64,000 nucleotides of DNA from Peronospora farinosa (taxonomy: Eukaryota; Oomycota; Peronosporomycetes; Peronosporales; Peronosporaceae). The position numbers and the translations under genes were made by a program. The stretch spans positions 1 to 64,000 of the forward strand of contig CANTFK010000797.1 of NCBI GenBank assembly GCA_947646735.1, read 5' to 3'. Each line of letters opens with the position of its first letter. The first letter of the stretch is position 1. The notes beneath the pieces are model-generated. The model searched no databases. It saw only the letters and a program-made list of their open reading frames with translations, and had not been told where the DNA came from. Below are positions 41,101 through 54,559 of the stretch, one piece after another.

Positions 41101-44100
41101 TCAAAGCAGCTCGAAGAGTGAAGGCGACAAATCAGCGCTCTTCTTTCGTACCAATAAAGTGGTGTGTGAGGATTGGCTTACCCGGATACGACCATTTCTC
41201 GCCGAGATGTCGATAAATGGGTCATCCTACGAATTATGTCGGTATCATAGCCATGCTATGATGACAACATGCTACAGTAAACTAAGTCGAGCAATGACGT
41301 CTTTTACATCCCATGGAGGATCTGAACAAGTGTGTAACGAGTTGAGGCAAGCAGAGAAGGACATGGACGTTGCATTATTCCTACTATGCCGCTGCCATGT
41401 TGATGCTAAAGATGCAGATTCAATTTTGGGGTTTCAAAAATGGGGTGACTCTATATCTTCCGTTCTAAGCAGCTGGTACGAATTGAATGAGGGAGTTATG
41501 GACATGACGAAAGAACAACTCAAATTGCCCTTGTTTCGGTGGTTGTCTGCAATGCGTTACGAAGCTGAAATGCGATATGAAGACGCAGCAGCAGAGTACG
41601 AGATATTGCTGCAGCCATTAGTATCTGAAGTCGAATCTTGTTCGTCACGAGATGTTAGCGCTGCCAAGATTTTTGAATGTCCGATGAAATATCTTCGCAT
41701 GTCACCCCATGCGCTACTGGGATGCTTCAAGCAATGTGCAAAATGCTACGTGTCTTTACGTGATTGGACCAAACTTCGATCCCTTGTTTCCCAGCTCATA
41801 AATATTGCTCGATCTCTAATAGATTACGACCATCCCATTGAGAGAGTTGAAACAATTTTTGACTGCAGTGATAAATGGAGCGACGAGATTGAGACGATAT
41901 GTAGCCTGGTGGGGCGTGAAGTAAATGTGTTAGCAGAAAATGTAGGTAGTGGGAGCGAGTTACAAACTGATCCGAAGAACCGAGCGGCACTGGCGCTTCG
42001 TGTGTGGAGCGTTTTTAGTAACCCGGTGGCTGGATCGCCAGTTTCGGTTTTGGACAATGTTGCTAGCCAACTTGCGAGTGATTTGATACCGTTGGCGTTG
42101 CAGCCATCTCCATGGAATGGCTACACAGGCGAAAACATTGGCAAGAAAGCAGAAGAAACCCTTCTTCGAATGTTCGAGTTTTCGCACAAGGCACGATCAA
42201 TTGAAATGCAACAGGCCGAGGTAGCTACGGAAGGTTTGAGGCTAAATTATGAGATGCATGACTCTGCTATTTGGAGCCAGTCATTCTGCACACCGAGTTT
42301 GAATTGTGCAACTCATGATATGCCAGGTAAAAATGTCAATGCAGATTGCCTGCACCTGACAAGTGTTGCCAGGTTGACACGGAAACAACACAATTTTACT
42401 CTTGCTCAAAATCTTTTGGAAGAAGCTGCGGCTGTCAAGGGCGTAAGTCAAAAGTCTTTGATGGCTTATCATTACGAAAAAGCAAAATTACTGAAGACCA
42501 TAGGAATGGAGGATGAAGGTCGTCATCTTTTGGAAATGCAATGTGAAATTGGTTTGAGCTCTATTGGATTATTTGACGGAGAGGAGAATGCTACAACTCG
42601 GTCGTTTTTGTATCTCGCCAAAGCACTTGCTAAAGTGGATAGCACAGAACTGGTGTCATTGGCTACGTCTCGCCTTCTCCAAGGTATAATGATGTCCATT
42701 ACGAACCTTGGCAAGCAAGGGCCGCTGAATGACCTAAACGATTTTGACTTTCTGCCTCAGACGCAAGATACAGCGGCGTACAAATGCCATGTCACCGCAA
42801 TTGCTGTATCGCCAAAATCAGCGAAGGCCTGGGTCCGGTATAGCCACTGGTGTTATGATCAAGGGAAACAGGAAATAGCGCGAATAAGGGGGCAAAACGG
42901 ATTTATCCACTTAGACTCATCGGACGAAGCGAGGATAAATGGTCTTTTGGACGAGATCGGGTTTACTGAACCGGACCGTGATCATATTAGTCGATCTTTT
43001 TGTCATCTCTTGGAAAATGGTGAGCTCATCGCCCAAGGACCTGATGCTTTTCATAAGCTTTGTACTGATCGAGCGCCACCAGACCACAATAGTGATGCAA
43101 TGAATCGCCTAGTCCAGCTGCAGCGACGCTGCCGTTCCAGGATTTTCAGGTTCTATTTGCTGTCGGTTCATGGCTACGGAAAATACTTGACAGTGCTTTC
43201 CAGTGATTCGAACTCCAACGCTCCAAAGCAAGAGATTACAATGGTTGTGCTTCGTTTGCTAGGCCTCCTGACAACGTATGGAGCCGAAAGCGACATGATC
43301 TCAGCGCTTGAATATGTGTTTTCCAACGGGCCAGTGACTCCATGGTCCTACGTTGTTCCTCAATTGATTGCACGGGCACATCATCCGGTTGTGGCCGTGT
43401 CGTCTTTGGTTTGTTCGATCCTTGAGCGGTTGGCACACCATTCACCCTATGCGATTGTGTATCCGACTGTCATGGACTCGATGGAGGCCTTTGAAAATAA
43501 GCGAGGTACAGCGAACACGTTTGCTGCCGTCCTACATGAGCTGCAGAATGTGTCGTCTGGACAAGTTGATGGAGTGCGATTGTTAATTTCTGAATTATGT
43601 AGAATTTCTATATTATGGGATGAAGCTTGGATCAGCACGCTGATGAAAATGGCAGCCGATGTCGCTCGACGAACGAGTACACTGGAGAAGGAGGCTTCTC
43701 GAGTTGACAAAAATGCCTCATTATCTCATAACGAAAAGTGTGAGCTAGCACAGCGAAGATTGGTAGCCATAATGAAGCCAATCCTGGTGTCACTTGATCG
43801 ATTGTGGAATGAAACATGTGGTCTTGCTCGTGACCAACACAATGTGTCGCCTCATGAGCGCAAATTTTTGAAAGAGTACGGAGCGTTGATTGAGAAAGCT
43901 ATGGAAAGCTTTCGCGCTTGTTGCTCTTTGGAACTGCGAGCGGGGGGTATTAAGACACCGCAAGAGCTATGGCAGCCTTTCGCTGAGATATTGAAAGCCC
44001 TGATAAATGTTACAGGCCGAAATGATCAACTACCACTTCATGATATATCGCCAGCATTGGCGTCGTCTTCTCGGGAATTAATACTCACCGACATGCCCGG

Positions 44101-47100
44101 TGTCTTGTCTGGTCATAGCGACCCCATCACTATACATCGTGTTAATCCATTTGTAACTATTCTGAGAACGAAAACGAAGCCGAAGTCGTTGGGGTTCGTT
44201 GGATCCGACGGGAAAACACATAAGTATTTGCTCAAGGCTCGAGAAGACTTACGCTTGGATGAGCGCATCATGCAGTTCTTACGGGTGACCAACGATTTCT
44301 TACGTGCAGACGCTGCAGCTGCTGCTCGAGATTTGTCGGCTCAAAACTATAGTGTGATACCGCTCTCTAGGAATGCTGGCTTAATCCAGATGGTCCCAGA
44401 CGTTATTCCGCTATTTCAAGTGCACGCATCTCGACACGAGCAAAAAGCAGCCAATGGACGAGTTTCTCAGAATCCCGTTGCGACATCGTCGGCACAGCAG
44501 CAGCCACCGCCACCTACCGCTCAGTTTTATGCGAAGCTGAAGCAACATGGAATTACAAATGTGTCGCCGAATAATCGAGCTCAGTGGCCAATTGCTGTGC
44601 TGAAGCAGGTATATCTGGAGCTTGTTGCGCAACGTTTGCGCAATGTGCTGCTGCAGGAGATTCTACTCCGCAGTGAAGATTTACGAGAAAGCTGGACAAA
44701 AAGTATGCGGTTTAGCAAATCTCTTGCGGTAATGTCCGTCTTGGGATACATTGTTGGATTAGGCGACCGGCATCTGGATAACATTTTGCTTTGTGTCAAT
44801 AGTGGAGATATCTTACATATTGATCACAATGTATGTTTTGAGAAGGGACGCAGACTCAAGGTGCCAGAAATTGTGCCATTCCGACTGACACCCATGTTGC
44901 AAGACGCGCTTGGGTTTACAGGTGTGGAGGGGAAGTTTCGTGTGGCCTTTGAAACAACCTTACGTGTTGTGCGCTCTGATGAAGTTCGCGAAACTTTACT
45001 GACGTTGTTTGAAGCGTTTGTATACAGCCCTCTTGTCGATTGGATATCTGTGGATAAACGACAAGGACAGTCAGGAGACTCAAAGGCTCGGCTAGGAGCT
45101 AACGTGAATCTTTCCTTGTTCTTGTCACGAGCCGAAGAACGACGGCAAGACACTATCACCTTCGGACGACAATATGAACAATCTGCTGATATAATTTGTC
45201 GTGTTCTCAAAGAGACGAAAGTGCCGTTTGTGGACTTGCTGGAACAACGAATGCGATTGCATTCTCTTGAAAAAGAGGAGCAAATGTTGCTGAAGGAGGT
45301 TTCGAAACTTGAGACTGACTTGTACACGTTTCAAAGCTCTCAAATTGCAGAATATGTGGCCATGGAGGCAGCCACCGCTCATGCCAAGGAGATGAGTGCG
45401 AAGATTGCGTCTTTTGCAAACGAATGCTTGGCAAGACATCAGCAAATTGAGCTGTGGAGACAGAAAAGCATAAGTTTTGCCGAGACTGATCCAGAGGGAC
45501 AATTAAATGCCGTGACAAGAGGGGTTGATTTAGCTTTCTTTCACGAGGCGCATGCTAGACTAAGCGATATATTGGCACAATCACAGTATGGTCAGCAAAA
45601 GGAAGTGTTAGCTGCATTAGAGTCCAAGTGCCGATCGCTTGATATGGATGTGCAACGTCTGCGCGTTAAAATTGAAGAGATTGCTATGGTACTGATCCCC
45701 TATCTTTCTTCTTACAGCCACTGGCGAAAGGAGCTGGACGCATACCTGGATTCAGAGCTCAAAACATCAGTTAAGGATGTATACTTTGACTGGTGGAATC
45801 GTTGTACCCAGTGCTTACGTGAACTAGTGGCTGGCCCAGATACAGAAACTGTAATTACTGTGACGAATTTGCCAACTGCTCCTTCTAAAGAAAGCCTCGA
45901 TTACTCCAAGTCGATCCTGAATCATCTCCAGGATAGTGGGCTCAATTATCTTACATTTAGCGGCGGCACGAAAGAGGATTCATCTTTTCTCTTGCAAGTG
46001 GACCAGTACCTCCAAGACGTGTGGGATGCGCTTTCTGCAATGCAATTATCGAATGCTCAAGGCCAACGCCTTATGAAACTTGAGGGGGCGTCTTGGATCG
46101 TCAATGTTATGGGAACACTAGGCTTCTGCTCGAACGCTGTCGCAGCTGAGACTAGTGCCTTCACTCCCGTACTGGCTATCCCTTTGAAATTTCAGCAAAT
46201 CGTTACTGTGTCGTATGCGTGTTCCACCTTGCTGGAGCTAGTAGCCACGCCGAAAGGCTCAATGAAGAGACTCCGAGGGAATGAGCTTTTGAGGGAGATT
46301 CATGATAACGATTCAAAAGAAATTAATCGAGGTGCTGGGCAAAATTTACATAAATTTATTGATGCTCTTCAAGCAGTGGGATCATTTGCCGTTGTGCTTC
46401 AGGAAGAGTTTATTTCTAACCTTCACGGTAGACAATGGGACGTAAATATATGCCAAGGTCTATTGAAAAGCGTCAGAGGAATGTCAGGTGGAATGCAAAG
46501 CACCATGGACGTAATAATGATGCCATCTGCAGTACATGACGAAAATTTCTCGGTGCACGTGGTGTTTCAAGAGCACCCAGCTATACAGAATGTCTTTGCA
46601 GCTGCTATAGAGGTCACGCAAAAGTTTGCAGCTTTTACCGACTCATTGCAGCAAGGGTCAGTTGTAACAGATGAAGAAGCTGAACGTATAAGGAGTGCGT
46701 CTAGCTCCAGTTGGATTGAATTACTTCTCAGCTTCGTGACGCTGTTGTCAGTGGATCAACCCAAGCAAGATTTTGAGGGAAAAGCACGCGTACTCTGGTC
46801 CGATCATATGGATGATTTTGTTTCCAACTGCGTGATAAAGCTACTCCGCTACCTACTTTCCAGTATCATCTCATTCGAGTGGAAGTTCGACTTTTTCGCA
46901 GTCGCTGAAGGGATGGCAAACAACAAGGAGCAGGCGGCACTTAATTCTCGATGGCTCGAGTTTTCCTGCTCTCAAATCCCAGACATATTGCCGTCTCTTT
47001 TGTCGAATAGTGATACGTTGGAAACACACGTAAGCGCAGTGAAGAAGTCAATCGATGGACTAATGACAGTTTGCGAAGAGTGGTGGAGTCAGAAATGGAG

Positions 47101-48757
47101 AGTGTATCAGTCAGACTTGTGGAGGCAACGAATATCTTCTCTTCGAACGTGGCATGAGAGGCGACTTCGATATGCTACATGGTTAGCGGTGGCACCTATG
47201 GAGCCAATCGATGTAGCAGAAGCACCAAACCTTAGTAGAGCTCAACTGCTCACATTCCTGTCATCACAAACTCCTCATCTAAATGCTTTGCTCACGGATC
47301 AACTTGCCGTTGAAGCGAACGTGTTAGAATTGGCGCAACAAATGGACTATCTCGCCTCAAACCGGGATACTGCTTCCTCCAACGACCGGCAATCTACTAA
47401 CGAGAATTTGCACGACTGCGTTCAACTATGTTACACCAGCGCAGCTGCACTTTTCGACTATGGACGAGCTTTGGCTGACCTTGTTCAGGGCGTTAGTGTA
47501 ATTGAGACGTCGTCCGGCGAGATCTTACAGGGGTCGGAACAGATGGAGCTCGAAGTGAATACTGTTGGAAAGAGCCTTCTCCATAAAGCATCGGAGGCTA
47601 CTGTGGAGCTTCAATTGTGCAGCAACGTGGTGAGTGAAGTGGATGCCCGTGCACGTACTCTTCAAGGCGAAATTGAACACAAACACGCTATGTACGATGC
47701 CGTCGTCTCTAGTAACTGCGCGGCCAAAACTAAATTTCTTGAACTATGGAGCCAAAACGAAGATGCTATGGTGGAAATCTCACGTGTGCTGTGGAAACAT
47801 GTAAAAGATATGCGCTTGTTGCTAGAGAATTTCGACAAGTTTAAGACGCCGTTGAAGCAAAATACGCCTGTGGGGGTTGAGAGTATACGCTCCCAAAGAC
47901 AGCTGCAGATGGAGAAAAACGATTCCCTATCTTTGGACCACTTTTCTCCTAGAGCCACAGTCGGGTACTCGTTCATGGAGAATGATCGACTTGTGACAAT
48001 TCTACTACGCAGTATTCGGTCAGTAAAACACTTGCAGGTGCTAGAAGGGGTTCTTGAGCGACATGGAGAAGCCTGCACGAAAATTCGAGAAACGATTGCT
48101 TGGATTGATCAAGTTTTAACTGATTTTGATACTCGTGTTGAAGAAATACTGTCAGATGACAGCCAAGATAAGACAGGTGCCGATCCGGGTGCTGATGCAC
48201 TACTTACGTTGCTCCTCAATTTGATTGAGGCACTTGGTGTAATCACGAAGGAAGTACAGCCTTTGTCCGAAGGCAGTGTAACAGTGAAAATGACGGACGA
48301 AAGTGCGATACCTCTTCTTGTGATGGGCCGTGATCTTGTACGCGAATGTATAAAGCTATTTTTCGAAGCAACTAAAATGGCTGATCGATTGTCAAGTGCA
48401 GACGACGAGAGTCACAAAACGGACGAAGATGTCTCGACGCAACATGTAATTGACGAGGATGAAGAGCAGCATGAAAACACAGACACTTTTGATACTTCCA
48501 TCGCTATAGAGTCTGGCAACAGTGTTGTAGTAGGTGGATGTAGTGACAACGGGGCTATTCCTTGTGGCGTGGAGGAAAAAAGTCAGTATGGCTTGCAAGT
48601 TCTCAAGCGTATTGAAGAAAAGCTGTCAGGGACGGTGACGGAAATGGCTCATGCACCCATGTTAACAGTGGAGGAACAGGCGTCGTGGCTTATTGATGAA
48701 GCTACGAAAACCGACAATCTCTGTGTCATGTACGAAGGATGGACACCATGGATTTAG
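38164..48757 (+). CDS. SMG1: SMG1, PI3K-related kinase of nonsense-mediated mRNA decay
   Basis: Exons 38164-38873, 38951-39041, 39089-39224, 39322-39403, 39538-39886 and 39965-48757; 3386 residues. All five introns (77, 47, 97, 134 and 78 nt) lie in the first 1.8 kb; the sixth exon is 8.8 kb. SMG1 phosphorylates UPF1 when a ribosome stops early. HEAT-like helical repeats and a FAT region lead to the kinase domain (about 1845-2120): GFVGSDGKTHKY, LDERIMQFL, GLGDRHLDN (catalytic) and HIDHNVCFEKG, the SMG1 form of the metal-binding loop. About 1200 residues of insert, typical for SMG1, separate it from the FATC domain at the very end (ATKTDNLCVMYEGWTPWI). The FATC and the kinase-loop wording separate SMG1 from TOR, ATM and ATR. 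Confidence 0.95.
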
Positions 48758-48942
48758 AAAGGAAGACCTAGCAATCTTCTTGTGGAAATGACCATGCCCG
48801 AAATTGTTTGAGTGACTTTATAATGCTGACAAAAACTCACTGTATTGATGACGAACAAGAAAGAAACATGTTGCACAAAGGCATTCGTCATCTTGTTGAT
48901 GTCACGCTTCCATCGTATCACTTTTCCTGTCACTATTTCCGC

Positions 48943-51900
48943 CTAGTGAAACTTGTACTGAATCTTCTTATGCGCCTGGACCAAAAACTCAACGTACGAG
49001 ACGTCATTGCGTGTGCGATCCTCTACTAGCGTGCTCATGAAGCGATTGGCACGCCAGTCATTCTTGCTCAGGATCTCCAGGGGCTGAGAGATCGGAATGG
49101 TTGAGTTCAAGTACTCCACAAGCGAACGCAGTCGCTCACGAGCACTCATGCCATCACCCTCGGGAGGCTCGCTTTCGATACTCTCGAACAGGTCCAGAGT
49201 CTGCTCAGCTGTGTCAGCATGATCCACGCCGAATAGTTCCATCAACAAATCAGGAGAAGCCTTTGGACCGATGTAAATGTAGCAGCACATTGCTGAGTGC
49301 AACAGGAAAATACCTTCTTCATCTAGTTTTTCTGCCGTAGGCGGAAGCTGCGGCGGAAGGAGAAACTTGCCATCCTCGTCCAGTGTGCAGCAATCTTCCG
49401 CCAGGTCATGTACGCTGTATAGTTTGGGGTAGACCGCCGAAACGCAAAACTCAACGGGAAGACTGTTCAGTAGACCCATCATCATCACTCGCTCATCTGC
49501 ACGCACATCAATAAATCCACGCGGAGGGTTTCCCACAAGGTTTCCTCTCAATGCACGACTCTTGAGAGTAGCCAAAGTGTAAAGAGGCAGCAACTTAAGA
49601 GATTCAGGTAAGATGAGCTGTCCCGAAGATGAAGATGAAGCACAATACTTGCGATAGTTGAATAACACCGTCACACACTGGTCCACCAACGATTCCTTCA
49701 CGGCCATAGGCGTCGCACGCATTAGCTGCTTGTCCACGAACTGACGTGCAGCTGAGCGCTGCCATACGGAGCAGGTCGCGTCCAGGTCAGCAAACCGGAA
49801 AACATTTGATAGCAACGGGTCCACCTGCAACGCGAGGTTGTGCACACGCACGCAACGCAAGCCGTCACTGCGCGTATAAAGCAGCGCCGCTTGGATATAT
49901 GCGTCCGTGCCCTCAGCTAGCGGTTCGTCGTACGAAAAAGTTACGCACATCGAACGGTCTTGGTCGATCACAGCAAACTCCATCTCATCTGATGTATATG
50001 CGTTACCACGAGCATTGTAAAAACTACCGTATGAGTGCTCCAAACGGAGCCCAGCGCTGCAGCGCACCTTAAGCACGGCCTCATAGCCGCAGTCGCGATC
50101 CACAAGTCGCTGAAGCATACTAGTAAGATGGTGACGATTACTTGATTGCTCCTTTTCAAACTGAGGCATGTACTGAACACGCCCGCCAGTCAATTCACAC
50201 ACACGGCCCACATCAGCAAGTGATGCAAACACGTTTGCAACCGAGAACACATCCAACGAAATGTGACTTTCCGCACACTTGCGAGCTAGTTCCTCGTACA
50301 CGTTGTTGTCCTCGGGAGTATACAGGTCCACCTCCTTTGTAGTACCGTAGGCACCACTCACTTCTTCACGTTTCACTTTGCCAATCCCTACGCGAGGAGC
50401 TCCAGCATGAAGCAGCACTACTCGTCCTCCCGATACCGATAGCGCGTCGGCTACACTCCAGAGTGCGGATCCAGAAACTGCCTGATTCGTTGTAGTGTTT
50501 TCAAACGAACGGGTGATTGTATCAGATAGCTCCGTAATCTTGTCAGCAGCGGCCAGATCGTCCATGGATATCAGCCAGCTGCTAGGAGGCAGCGGTGCCA
50601 CAGGATCATCAATGTCGGGGCAAATGCTCATTGATATAGAAGTCGAGCCGCTGTTCATACGGTAGTAGTGTACGGCTGAATCGAATGTTACAATACCCAC
50701 CTTCTTGCGTTTGTTCTGTGCCATCGACGGAAGCAAATACTGAATTGTCTGCAGTGCGCTAATAGCGAGGCCCGTCTGGAACGAAAAGAGAGACACGTCG
50801 AGAATAAAAACCAAAATGGGCTCTTGTGGCGGACGGATAGTGTACGCTGCAGGCACAACATATTCCACGGAGCCGCGCGATAGTTCCGCGCGTTCTTGAA
50901 TATCGCGGCGCTTGCCGTACTGGTCTACGCTGCAGTAGTAATCGCGGGGGGTATCATTACTCAGCTGACAAATGTTGCACACAAATTTACGACCACCTTG
51001 GATGAACTTGGTAAATGAGTTTACATAAGCAGCACAACGTGTGCATCGCAATGGGCCACTAGGTCCAAAGTCCACCAGTGGAATCGACAGCTCGTCCTCG
51101 TGCAAGTCGGCAAGCGGACAGATTACCGCAGCCAGCGGCAGTCCACATTGCTTCAGCAAATCCTTCGTGGCGGGGACGTGATTAAGCGTCGGCCGAATAA
51201 AGCGTGGATTACAGCAGCCTTCGTCCACACACACGTAGTCACTCGACGCCGGCGGCGGCATGGTCACAGTGTGACCCCGAGCAACATACTGCACACGCTC
51301 CGGCGAAATAATAGGTCGTGGGATCTGAGTCGGGTCGATACGCTGCTTTTGTGCCTGAGAAGCCTGCGGCTGGTGTTGTTGAGGATACCCTCCTTGCTGA
51401 GGTTGGCCATACGCTCCAGGTGCTACCGATGCACCGTAGGGCGGTGCAGTAGCACCAGGAGCAGGGGGTCCAGGATACGGTCCAGCATTGCGGTTTGGCT
51501 GAAGATATGAAGCTGCTCCTCCTTGTGGAGGAGGTGGTCCCTGCTGTTGTCCACTAAAATGTGGTGGTGGGGGTCCCTGTAGTTGTCCATTAAACTGTGG
51601 AGGTGGAAGACCTTGTTGCTGTCCACTAAATTGTGGTAAAGGGCCTGGACGTCCACCCTGAGGTGGCAGTGCATTGTTAAATTGCTGTCCTGGAGCAGGA
51701 GGTCCCTGTTGAAATGGTTGCCTCGTTGGACCAGGTAAACCATTTGATTGGAAAGCTCCTGGTGCTGGTACAGCAGCTGGAGTATTTTGTAGTGACCCGG
51801 GCATTGGTGGAAATCCGTTGTATCCAGGTGATGACCCGATAGGACCACCACGGGTGTTTCCATTGGATGTAAACCCTGATATCTGTCCAACTTGTTGATT

Positions 51901-52297
51901 AGGTCGATAAGAACCTTGAGAGCTTGGACCTGATGATGTGATTTGATGAGGTGGAAACCCAGCACGTCCTGGAGGTTGAGACGGAAAGTTTTGGCCTGAT
52001 AAAGTTCCTATTGAAGCAAAGTATATGGTAAGAAATGGGTACAACATTGTATACAGTGGAATGTCAGTGGTTTGGTATGTTACCAGAAGGTTGCGACAGT
52101 GGTTGTTGGTGTTGACGTCCATATCCTGTATAAAGTGATATCCAAGAAAAAGGTGTTATATAGTACAATACTAACTACTAGTTGCTACAAGACGCACCGT
52201 CATTAGGAGGAGTATATCCACTACCAGTACGAGGTACTTGCTGTTGCGGTGGCGTGTGGTCTGCGTAGCCTCGAGGCGGAAAGTTTGGTTGCTGCAT
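48943..52297 (-). CDS. SEC24: SEC24, COPII coat cargo-binding subunit
   Basis: Exons 52297-52198, 52125-52084 (a 42-nt microexon) and 52007-48943; introns of 72 and 76 nt; 1068 residues. Sec24 sits with Sec23 on ER-exit sites and selects cargo. Order: Gln/Pro/Gly-rich disordered N-terminus (about 280 residues, with imperfect repeats of the FSGQQQGPPPPQ kind), zinc finger with two CxxC pairs (CTRC and CNIC), the Sec23/24 trunk (ILVFILDVSLFS), beta-sandwich, helical and gelsolin-like domains. The C-terminus, VEFLVQAHKKIQYKFH, is the near-invariant Sec24 end. An in-frame ATG at 52417 would add 40 residues; 52297 is chosen because MQQPNFPPRG fits the Pro/Gln-rich start. Confidence 0.95.
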
Positions 52298-52627
52298 TTT
52301 AAATGACACGAGGTTGACGCTTTCTGTTCCACGTGTGAGGGCACCAAGTGACCAAACGGTTTTCACGGGGGAAAGATCGGAGGTATCTATGTGGACAACA
52401 TAAATCGAAGGGAACATGCATTATGATAGGAAATATGTTTCCCTTTATAGAATGTAGGTCATCGTCGTCGTCGTGTGTAGAAATGCGGCTAAATCTCTAC
52501 AACTCTATATTTTTGCTGTAAAATCGGTTGCTCAAACTAAGGGACCATCACTCATATAATCAGATTTCGTAAACCAACTCAAAAAGCTCGCCCTCCTCTT
52601 ACATCATAACTGAATTGACCAGTAAGA
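52298..52627. promoter_or_regulatory. Divergent spacer between SEC24 and GTPBP1-like gene
   Basis: 330 bp between starts; it should hold both promoters. No motif is clear. Confidence 0.35.
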
Positions 52628-54319
52628 ATGGAAGTCCCAGAGCAACAAAAGAGTGACATGTCACTGGATGACATCAACGCGACTACGACGACGTCGCAGG
52701 TCGAAGTGGAGACGGAAGCAGCACATCGAGAGACCCTTCGAACCCTTCGTTTGGCCTTTGTAGGCAATGTCGATAGTGGCAAGTCGAGTCTTATTGGAAC
52801 ACTGATTAAAGGGGATTTAGATGACGGACGTGGGTCGTCCCGTCAAGCGATTTTCCGTCACAAACATGAGGTTGAATCGGGTCGGACGAGTAGCGTAGCA
52901 ACTGCATATATGGGGTTTGATGACTGTGGGGAACAGATTTTATCCAAGAGAGCAGGGAAGCTCATTCCATGGGCCGAATTGGCAAAGATGGCACATAAAA
53001 GGATACAATTGATTGATTTGGCTGGACATGAAAAGTATCTCAAGACAACAGTGTTTGGTTTAACAGGGATGCAGCCAGATGTGGTTGTAGTTGTAATTGG
53101 GGCGAACATGGGCGTCAAACGAATGACAAAGGAGCATCTAGCTATTGCCGTTGCGGTAAGTCTGTGTTGTTGTTGTTGTTGTTGTGACTTGTAATGTTTT
53201 GTACGATGGACACAGGATGATGTGATAATGTGTGGTGCTGCAGCTTGAAATTCCTATTGTTGTAGCACTTACGAAGATTGATATTTCCCCGAAGAATGTC
53301 GCCAAGGAAACGCTGACAACAGTCCGTCAGATTTTACGACGCTGTATGTTGGTGATGTGATGATTGGCTTTGCAGGATACAAATTGACATGACTTATGGA
53401 AATGTGGGTATTTGTTGCTATGCTACTGCTGTTGCTAGACGGGAAAATGGTCATGCTAGTGAAGACGACGGAGCAGGCGATAACAGCGGCCAAGGGTATA
53501 CCATCGAACCGTGTTACGCCTATTCTGCCGATTTCTAATGTCACGGGAGACGGATTGGAGAATCTGCGCCGGATACTATACGAGACGTCACCGTCAGCGT
53601 TATTCAAAGCGGGTCTGTCGGCTTCGACCTTAGCAACAACCAAGTCAATGAACCAAGAGGAAAGCATCGAAATGCCAGTTGATGCCGGTGAGCCGAAGAA
53701 GGCAGTCGCTGTGAACGATGTGATTGAAATGCCGATCGATGAGACGTACCAAGTTCCTGGTGTTGGATTCATCCTCGCGGGGACATTAGTGACAGGAAGT
53801 TTCAAGGTTAATGATGTCTTGCAGATTGGACCCGACTTTAGCGGTAACTTTCACAAGGTTACGGTGCGCAGCATGGAGTCAATGTACATGCCTCTCAAGG
53901 AACTTGTGCCGGGACAAACTGCAGCGCTTGCTGTCCGATCGATCAACAAAAAGTTTTTGCTGAGTCGGTCAACTTTCCGCAAGGGTATGATTTTGTTGAG
54001 TCCTGAAATCAAGGTGAGTGACTACGTGTCGCGAGTGTTTGAGGCTCGGGTGGTGATTCTGCACCACCAAACCACTGTCACCATTGGCTACCAACCAATG
54101 ATCAATTGCCGGACGGTTCGGCAAACCGCAGAGATCATCTCGATCAAATCGGACCAGGACGTTATTCGGACAGGAGACCGAGCACTTGTGTGCTTTCGCT
54201 TCATTCATGCACCAGAGTTTCTGAAAAAGGGTATGCGTTTTGTGTTCCGTGATGGTCAAGCAAAGGGAATTGGCAAGGTTGTCCGGATAGTTCCTGCCGA
54301 AGAATGCGAGGCACTTTGA
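52628..54319 (+). CDS. GTPBP1/GTPBP2-family translational GTPase
   Basis: Exons 52628-53155, 53244-53343 and 53439-54319; introns of 88 and 95 nt; 502 residues. GTPase motifs: G1 GNVDSGKS (46-53), G3 in DLAGHEKYL (about 131-139), G4 TKID (186-189). The text around G3 (IDLAGHEKYLKTTVFGLTG) and MTKEHLAIA is that of GTPBP1, a relative of EF1A/eRF3. An EF-Tu-type second domain follows (PGVGFILAGTLVTG) and then the third barrel. GTPBP1 aids ribosome movement on hard mRNAs and recruits the exosome; this is knowledge from animals. Intron 1 has a GTT repeat. The family member here is shorter than human GTPBP1 (669), lacking much of its N-terminus. Confidence 0.92.
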
Positions 54320-54559
54320 GAGAATGAGGTCTGTTTGTTTTGGGTCTGAACCCATTTATAATGTTTGTATAGCAATTGAAACGGTGAAGGGGTTTCTATG
54401 TGGCGACTTATTGATTACCACCACCTATTGTATGTATAAACAGCTGTCATGCTACATAGCAGTAATCAATCGTCGGTACCGTGTTACCTCCTACCCATCA
54501 AGTAGCATACCGTACTTAGTCATCTTTTCCCGTGTTCTCAAGTTCGCAGTCCATTGACA

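Noticed and set aside
44824..45327. Minus-strand frame of 167 codons within SMG1
   Set aside because: Antisense of the conserved PIKK kinase domain.
51423..51965. Minus-strand second frame of 180 codons over the SEC24 N-terminus
   Set aside because: Alternative frame of the Gln/Pro-rich repeats; the SEC24 frame joins the conserved domains.
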